Positions 15,416 through 19,651 of a DNA stretch of 19,651 nt are shown piece by piece. The DNA comes from Porphyromonadaceae bacterium UBA7042 (GTDB lineage: Bacteria; Bacteroidota; Bacteroidia; Bacteroidales; Muribaculaceae), in contig DLAR01000084.1 of assembly GCA_002494015.1 (NCBI GenBank), positions 1-19,651 on the forward strand, in the 5' to 3' direction. Every line of letters starts with the position of its first letter. Within the stretch, counting starts at the first letter, position 1. A model generated the notes under the pieces. The model had not been told where the DNA came from, ran no database searches, and saw nothing but the letters and a program-made list of their open reading frames with translations. The position numbers and the translations under genes are program-made.

Positions 15416-15479
15416 GTCGATAATTTCATGAACTTTATGCTGCAAAGGTAATGAAAAGATGCAAGATTAGCAAGAGTTA
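15414..15479. repeat. Direct repeat B flanking the R-M island (new copy)
   Basis: 66 bases matching 12948-13018 apart from one substitution and a five-base deletion. It begins at the methyltransferase start codon and ends at the DUF2339 stop codon. On the minus strand it retains the first five codons of the lipoprotein gene (ATG at 15429, MKLST), now followed by two foreign codons and TAA at 15408-15406. Confidence 0.92.
15443..15473 (-). promoter_or_regulatory. Copied housekeeping promoter driving the methyltransferase
   Basis: TTG (15473-15471), 20 bases, TACCTTTG (15450-15443) on the minus strand, the same promoter as at 12982-13012. The methyltransferase ATG lies 27 bases downstream of the -7 box, after a vestigial 7-codon frame that overlaps its start out of phase. 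Confidence 0.6.
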
Positions 15480-17744
15480 GTTCTGCGGGTCGCGGGGGGC
15501 GGGGTGGTTTTCGTCGGCGAAAATGACTGTGCGGAGACGCTGGTATAGGAACGAGATGGCCAAGAGGATGACTCCGAGAAGGATGAAGACGATTATGCGC
15601 CCGACAGGCGACATGAGCCACAGGTCGTGGAGGACGAGCTTGGCTATCACGATGCCAAAGAGGCTGAGGCCGGTCATGCGCACAACCTTGACGTGGCGGT
15701 TGAGACCGATAATCATCTGCGCTGCTCCGCAGAGGGTCATGGCGACTGAAAGGCCGGCGCTGTAGGAGTCGGAGGCTCCGGCCGAGCGAAGTCCGTAGAG
15801 GGTGACGGCTACTGCAAGGACGGTGTATGAGAGGTTGAAATAGACGGTGTAGACCCTGCGGCTGAGCGGCCCTGTGATGTTGCGGCTGAATCCTTTCATG
15901 CCGCTGACGGCAATGACAGCGGCAAAGAGGGCGGCGGCTGTCCACAGCGAGATTTCGCCGATGGCCGAGTCGCCTGTTCCGTTGAGCGGGAGCAGGACGA
16001 AAAACAGTGCGGCAAAGCCGGGGAAAGACCATAGAAGATACCCGCCGTGGAGTGTCGCGAGCGAGACGGCAAGCATCGCGGCTGCGATTGCGGCCATGAG
16101 CAGCATCAATGCGCTTTCGCCTTCGGCAAAGTGGTCGGCAAGTGTCCAGACCCCTCCCAACAGCGCGATTACGCCTGCCCACAACATGATGCCGTAAAGC
16201 ACTTTGCGGCCCGGAATGACTGCGGCATACAGCGCCCGGCGGCGGTCGACGAGCCATGACACGGTCAGGAAGGAGATGCCGCAGATGATATCGGTCCAAA
16301 AACAAGTGTCAAAGTCGCGCGGCTCTGTGCCGGTCAACAGCAACATGACCAAGAGAGCCACGCCGCATGACGCATAGTGATAGATGCGGCGCGCGGTCAG
16401 GGTGAACATCAGCGAGAGCGCGGCCATCGTGGCGGCGAGTCCCGAAACGACAACCGACATTGTCGAGAACTGAATGGGCCAGAACAGCAACGCAAACCCG
16501 ATGACGAGGCCGAGAATGAGATTCTGTAGTTCTGTCATTCCATCGCGGCGGTAGTAGCGGCAGAAGACGGCGGCGTAAAGCGCGGCGACGAAAAGAGGGA
16601 AGATTCCTTCGACGGGGTTAAGGAATGGTATTTTGGCGGCGAGGCGTGTGGCGAGCCAAAGGTAGGCAAAGGCATTTGCCATCGTCATTATTATCAGCCA
16701 AGTCATCAGCGAAGGGCAGTTGTCATTGCGGCGCATCACCGAAACGAGCGGCAACGAGAACATCAGGAAGTAGATGGTGACAATCAGCGTGGCCCAGCAG
16801 CGGAACGGCAGATTTCCGCCGGTAAAGACACAGATTGCAGCGACAATCCATGTCGGGACACACGATATGAGCGGCAGAATCCACCACCCGCGACGCATCG
16901 TGATGACAAAGACGGCCGCATCGAGGAGGGCGACATATACCATCAGCATCAGGTAGCTGCCATCGGGGTCACCGGCGATGAATGGTGCGACAAAGCCGCC
17001 TGCCACGGCTACAATCGCGAGCTCGCGGCGGTCGAGCCACAGGGCGCATCCGATCATAGCCGCAGTCAGCGTTACCATAATAATGAGTGACGCAATCGGG
17101 GTGAAAATAGAGTATATGTTATAGGCAATCGCTGTCGTGACGAAACACACGGCATAACCGCCCCCGGCGAGAACCGACGAAAAGCTGCGGTAACGCTCGC
17201 GGATGGGGTAGGCGAGACCCCAGAGGCCGATGCCCACGGCAAAACCGAGGACGGCGCGGGTGACTTCGCTTATCCAGTCCCTGTCAATGGCATATTTCAC
17301 AAAGAAACCTACCCCGATAACGAGAATCAGTATGCCGATTTTGCTGAACAGATTCTCGCCTATCAGTTTTTCAAAGTTGCGCGGTTGCCGCTGCCGAGGC
17401 TCCTCATCGACGAAAGGCTCGGGGACATATTCGGGTTGCGGCCCGGGCTCAGGCACAAATGGCGGCGGGACGAGTCGGGGTGGCACGACCGGAATCGACG
17501 GTTCATCTTCCTCATCCTCTCTCTCAATGACCGGCTCGGGGATTTCTTTGTCAGAAGGTTTCTCGACTGTCTTGGGGGCATCAATGTCGGTCAGAATATC
17601 CTCCAGCAGAGAGATGCGGTCGTGGATGTTGTCGATGCGGTCGCTAAGCGACTCGGTGTCTTCTTTTATAGCCGAGACGTTCATCCCGATCTTTATAAGA
17701 ATCAACACTGCGACAATCAGCAGGATGGTGGAGAGCGTTGCCAT
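15477..17744 (-). CDS. DUF2339 polytopic membrane protein
   Basis: 755 aa. It opens with one hydrophobic segment (about 4-20) and a short coiled stretch (DTESLSDRIDNIHDRISLLE), then a Pro/Glu-rich linker (about 57-118, with PPRLVPPPFVPEPGPQPEY). The family signature NFEKLIGENLFSKIGILILV with VGFFVKYAIDRDW marks the start of a long run of about twenty membrane segments reaching almost to the C-terminus. The molecular function of DUF2339 proteins is unknown. The ATG at 17744 is used. It follows dnaX by 45 bases on the same strand, with a dispersed repeat in the gap. Its TAA stop is the outer edge of direct repeat B, so the island inserted immediately 3' of this gene. Confidence 0.9.
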   Translation of the reverse strand: MATLSTILLIVAVLILIKIGMNVSAIKEDTESLSDRIDNIHDRISLLEDILTDIDAPKTVEKPSDKEIPEPVIEREDEEDEPSIPVVPPRLVPPPFVPEPGPQPEYVPEPFVDEEPRQRQPRNFEKLIGENLFSKIGILILVIGVGFFVKYAIDRDWISEVTRAVLGFAVGIGLWGLAYPIRERYRSFSSVLAGGGYAVCFVTTAIAYNIYSIFTPIASLIIMVTLTAAMIGCALWLDRRELAIVAVAGGFVAPFIAGDPDGSYLMLMVYVALLDAAVFVITMRRGWWILPLISCVPTWIVAAICVFTGGNLPFRCWATLIVTIYFLMFSLPLVSVMRRNDNCPSLMTWLIIMTMANAFAYLWLATRLAAKIPFLNPVEGIFPLFVAALYAAVFCRYYRRDGMTELQNLILGLVIGFALLFWPIQFSTMSVVVSGLAATMAALSLMFTLTARRIYHYASCGVALLVMLLLTGTEPRDFDTCFWTDIICGISFLTVSWLVDRRRALYAAVIPGRKVLYGIMLWAGVIALLGGVWTLADHFAEGESALMLLMAAIAAAMLAVSLATLHGGYLLWSFPGFAALFFVLLPLNGTGDSAIGEISLWTAAALFAAVIAVSGMKGFSRNITGPLSRRVYTVYFNLSYTVLAVAVTLYGLRSAGASDSYSAGLSVAMTLCGAAQMIIGLNRHVKVVRMTGLSLFGIVIAKLVLHDLWLMSPVGRIIVFILLGVILLAISFLYQRLRTVIFADENHPAPRDPQN

Positions 17745-17769
17745 GATGTGTCTTGTTTTTGGGGGGTTA

Positions 17770-17792
17770 ATTTGTTATGAAACGCCCTCTTA
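17770..17792 (-). repeat. Dispersed repeat, copy 3 (after dnaX)
   Basis: Read on the minus strand it begins with the dnaX stop codon TAA and continues GAGGGCGTTTCATAACAAAT. It shares 21 of 23 bases with the copy at 19626-19648 and 17 of 17 with 7011-7027. It is inverted relative to copy 4. Confidence 0.75.
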
Positions 17793-19556
17793 CCCTATCG
17801 TCAGCTTGAAATCGTCGATGAAGTCTTTGAGGGCGGGGGTGTGTTCCACCATGTGGGCGAGGACTTCGCGCTCGTTCCATGTGTGGGGCGACGCCGCGCC
17901 TTGATTGATTTCAATCGCGAGGGTGATGTGGTCGTTGGAAAGCGTGTCGCGCAGATGTTGGAGAATCGAGTACATCGCCTCGTTGACCGTGGTCTGCTGC
18001 ATCTCGTTCTCGACAAGCATCTTGTAATTGTGGCCGCTGATGGAGGTGGGACGGCCTGCGCGCATGGTGTTGGTCAGGATATGCTTCTTGGGGTGGTTGG
18101 CGATATAGGTGTCCCATGCGCGGTTGAGCTGTTCAGGCGTATAGGCTCCGTCGCGCAACGTCTGCTGTGCCGCAGGAGTGGCCGATTGCTGCGTTGCGGC
18201 CTGTTGCGCGGGCGCGGCGCGGTTGATGGATATGGTTCTCGGTCCTCCTTGCATTACGGGCCGCTGCTGTGGGGCGACCTTTGTCGCGGGGGGAGGAGGG
18301 GGAGGAGGAACGGCTGCCGGGCGTGGCTGAACCGGTGCGGCCTGCTGCTGAACCGGTGCGGCGGGTGCCGGTGCCGGAGTCGCAACAGGTTGTACGGGCG
18401 CCGTAGCCGGGGCGGCAATCGGTTTCAACTGCCCCTCTCCGTTGCCGCCGTTACTGGGGGAGGGGCTGACTGATTGGCATATCTTGGCGAGCGTCAGCTC
18501 GATGAGGAATTGCTTGTTGGAGGCGACGCGGTAATTGAGGTCGGCGTCGTTGCACAGGTTCATCGCCCGGTAAATGAAGTCGGGCGTACACCGTGCCGCC
18601 GTGGCCGCCATCGCAGCGCGGGCCTCGTCGTCGGCTTCAAGAAGCACGATTGTCGACGGGTCGCGCGCCACCATCAGGTCGCGCATGTAGTCGGCAAGGC
18701 CGTTTATGAAGAAATGGGAGTCAAACCCTCGGTCGCGGATTTCCTTGTAGATCATCCAAGTGTCGAGGACTTTTCCGGCAAGGAAGGCATCGAGCAGGCG
18801 GTTATAATAGTTGTAGTCGAGCACGTTGAGGTTCTCGATTGTCGAGCGGTAGGTGATGTTTCCGCGCGACGATGCCGCCACTTGGTCAAAAATCGAGAGT
18901 GCGTCGCGCATCGCGCCGTCGGCCTTGCGGGCGATGACGTTGAGGGCCGCCGGTTCGGCGGTCATCCCTTCGCTCTGCGCCACATAGCCCAGATGGTCGA
19001 TCATGTCGCGGATCGAGATGCGGTTGAAGTCGTAAATCTGACAGCGCGACAGAATCGTCGGGATAATCTTGTGCTTTTCAGTCGTGGCGAGGATGAAAAT
19101 CACATAGCTCGGCGGTTCTTCAAGTGTTTTGAGGAATGCGTTGAACGCCGCCGCCGAGAGCATGTGGACCTCGTCGACGATAAACACGCGGTACTGTCCG
19201 CGCGACGGCGGAATCTGTACCTGTTCCACGAGGGTGCGGATGTCGTCGACTCCGTTGTTGGAAGCCGCGTCAAGCTCGATGATGTTGAGCGAGTTTCCCT
19301 CGTTGAAAGCGCGGCAGCTCTCACATTGGTTGCAAGCCTCGCCGTCGGGAGTGATGTTCTCGCAGTTGATTGTCTTGGCAAAAATGCGGGCACAGGAGGT
19401 CTTGCCTACCCCTCGCGAGCCGCAGAAAAGGTAACTGTGGGCCAGCCTTCCCGTCGCGATGGCGTTTTTGAGCGTCGCAGTCAGGGCCTTTTGCCCCACC
19501 ACCGATGCAAATGTCGCCGGGCGGTACTTTCGTGCCGAAACTATATAGTGGTCCAT
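17790..19556 (-). CDS. dnaX: DNA polymerase III subunit gamma/tau
   Basis: 588 aa from the ATG at 19556 (MDHYIVSARKYRPATFASVV). The GTG at 19586 lies at the promoter box and is rejected. It is the AAA+ motor subunit of the clamp loader, which opens the sliding clamp and holds the replicative polymerase together. Walker A is GSRGVGKTS (from 46), the zinc-site cysteines are C65, C75, C78 and C81, Walker B is VFIVDEVHML (124-133) and sensor 1/SRC is ILATTEKHKIIPTILSRC (ending 172). A Pro/Ala/Gln-rich linker covers roughly 375-470. The C-terminal tau-like region ends DFKLTIG. I see no clear A-rich slippery heptamer for a programmed frameshift in this copy. Its own promoter is just upstream. Confidence 0.96.
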   Translation of the reverse strand: MDHYIVSARKYRPATFASVVGQKALTATLKNAIATGRLAHSYLFCGSRGVGKTSCARIFAKTINCENITPDGEACNQCESCRAFNEGNSLNIIELDAASNNGVDDIRTLVEQVQIPPSRGQYRVFIVDEVHMLSAAAFNAFLKTLEEPPSYVIFILATTEKHKIIPTILSRCQIYDFNRISIRDMIDHLGYVAQSEGMTAEPAALNVIARKADGAMRDALSIFDQVAASSRGNITYRSTIENLNVLDYNYYNRLLDAFLAGKVLDTWMIYKEIRDRGFDSHFFINGLADYMRDLMVARDPSTIVLLEADDEARAAMAATAARCTPDFIYRAMNLCNDADLNYRVASNKQFLIELTLAKICQSVSPSPSNGGNGEGQLKPIAAPATAPVQPVATPAPAPAAPVQQQAAPVQPRPAAVPPPPPPPATKVAPQQRPVMQGGPRTISINRAAPAQQAATQQSATPAAQQTLRDGAYTPEQLNRAWDTYIANHPKKHILTNTMRAGRPTSISGHNYKMLVENEMQQTTVNEAMYSILQHLRDTLSNDHITLAIEINQGAASPHTWNEREVLAHMVEHTPALKDFIDDFKLTIG

Positions 19557-19585
19557 TGTGTCGTTCTGTGATTTATTGTATGTCA

Positions 19586-19617
19586 CAAATGTACAAATTT
19601 ATTTCGGGATTATCAAA
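19586..19617 (-). promoter_or_regulatory. Promoter of dnaX
   Basis: On the minus strand TTTG (19617-19614), 20 bases, then TACATTTG (19593-19586), a full match to TTTG-N20-TAnnTTTG. The leader to the ATG at 19556 is about 20-25 bases. Confidence 0.65.
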
Positions 19618-19625
19618 AATAGAAA

Positions 19626-19648
19626 TTAGAGGACGTTTCATAACAAAT
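19626..19648 (+). repeat. Dispersed repeat, copy 4 (upstream of dnaX)
   Basis: ttagaggacgtttcataac followed by aaat: 21 of 23 bases match copy 3 in inverted orientation. It lies just upstream of the dnaX promoter and 3 bases from the window end. Confidence 0.75.
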
Positions 19649-19651
19649 GTT

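Noticed and set aside
15406..16305. Minus-strand open frame of 299 codons overlapping the DUF2339 3' end
   Set aside because: Frame shadow with an Arg/His/Pro-rich sequence. Only its last five or so codons (MKLST from the copied lipoprotein start) are meaningful, as a fossil.
18240..18480. Programmed frameshift site in dnaX
   Set aside because: The linker-coding region has C/G-rich runs but no clear A AAA AAG-type slippery heptamer with a following stop.
18474..19571. Long plus-strand open frame (365 codons) opposite dnaX
   Set aside because: Antisense shadow of a well-conserved gene in GC-rich DNA; composition is Val/Arg-rich with no recognisable domain.
1..19651. CRISPR array or prophage
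   Set aside because: No regularly spaced repeat series, and no integrase, capsid or terminase-like protein in the window.

Overview
The window looks like the chromosome of a Bacteroidales bacterium, most plausibly a Muribaculaceae-like gut lineage. Four things point that way: promoters of the Bacteroidetes form TAnnTTTG, often with TTG about 20 bases upstream; a SusC-type outer-membrane receptor remnant; a secretion-type C-terminal tail (NLQGVKV...GLYIVKQGKKV); and a lipid-anchored TPR sensor kinase. Most genes are GC-rich. The exception is an AT-richer island at about 13.02-15.41 kb. In several genes the longest open frame begins at a TTG or GTG that lies inside the -7 promoter box, so I moved the start to the next ATG.

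Layout. At the far left is the 5' end of a tRNA gene (minus) with its promoter. Then, all on the minus strand, come a GT4 glycosyltransferase overlapping a DUF389 membrane protein, a decayed chimeric SusC remnant with its promoter and terminator, rlmN, and rnz. rnz is divergent from the plus-strand pair tadA-cobB across a short gap in which both promoters abut the start codons. Next on the minus strand are asnA, a TPR sensor histidine kinase and a large Ig-like-domain lipoprotein; the last two form an operon. After the island come a DUF2339 polytopic membrane protein and dnaX.

The most notable region is a restriction-modification module (12.95-15.48 kb). It holds a small HTH controller gene broken by one TGA codon, a PD-(D/E)XK-type endonuclease gene whose start overlaps the controller stop, and a convergent C5-cytosine methyltransferase gene. 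The module sits between two near-identical direct repeats of about 70 bp. Each repeat carries the whole promoter and first codons of the Ig-like lipoprotein gene. This is the signature of insertion with a long target duplication. As a result the methyltransferase reads from a copied housekeeping promoter, while the endonuclease has probably lost its controller and its translational coupling. I infer a partly domesticated system: modification on, restriction weak or off.

Other points of interest are a SusC gene reduced by internal deletions and fused to another protein's tail, and a short dispersed repeat (core GAGGGCGTTTCATA). Copies of that repeat lie in inverted orientation on both sides of cobB and of dnaX, and the TAA stop codon of each gene is the first three bases of the downstream copy. 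No CRISPR array, rRNA, integrase or transposase was seen.
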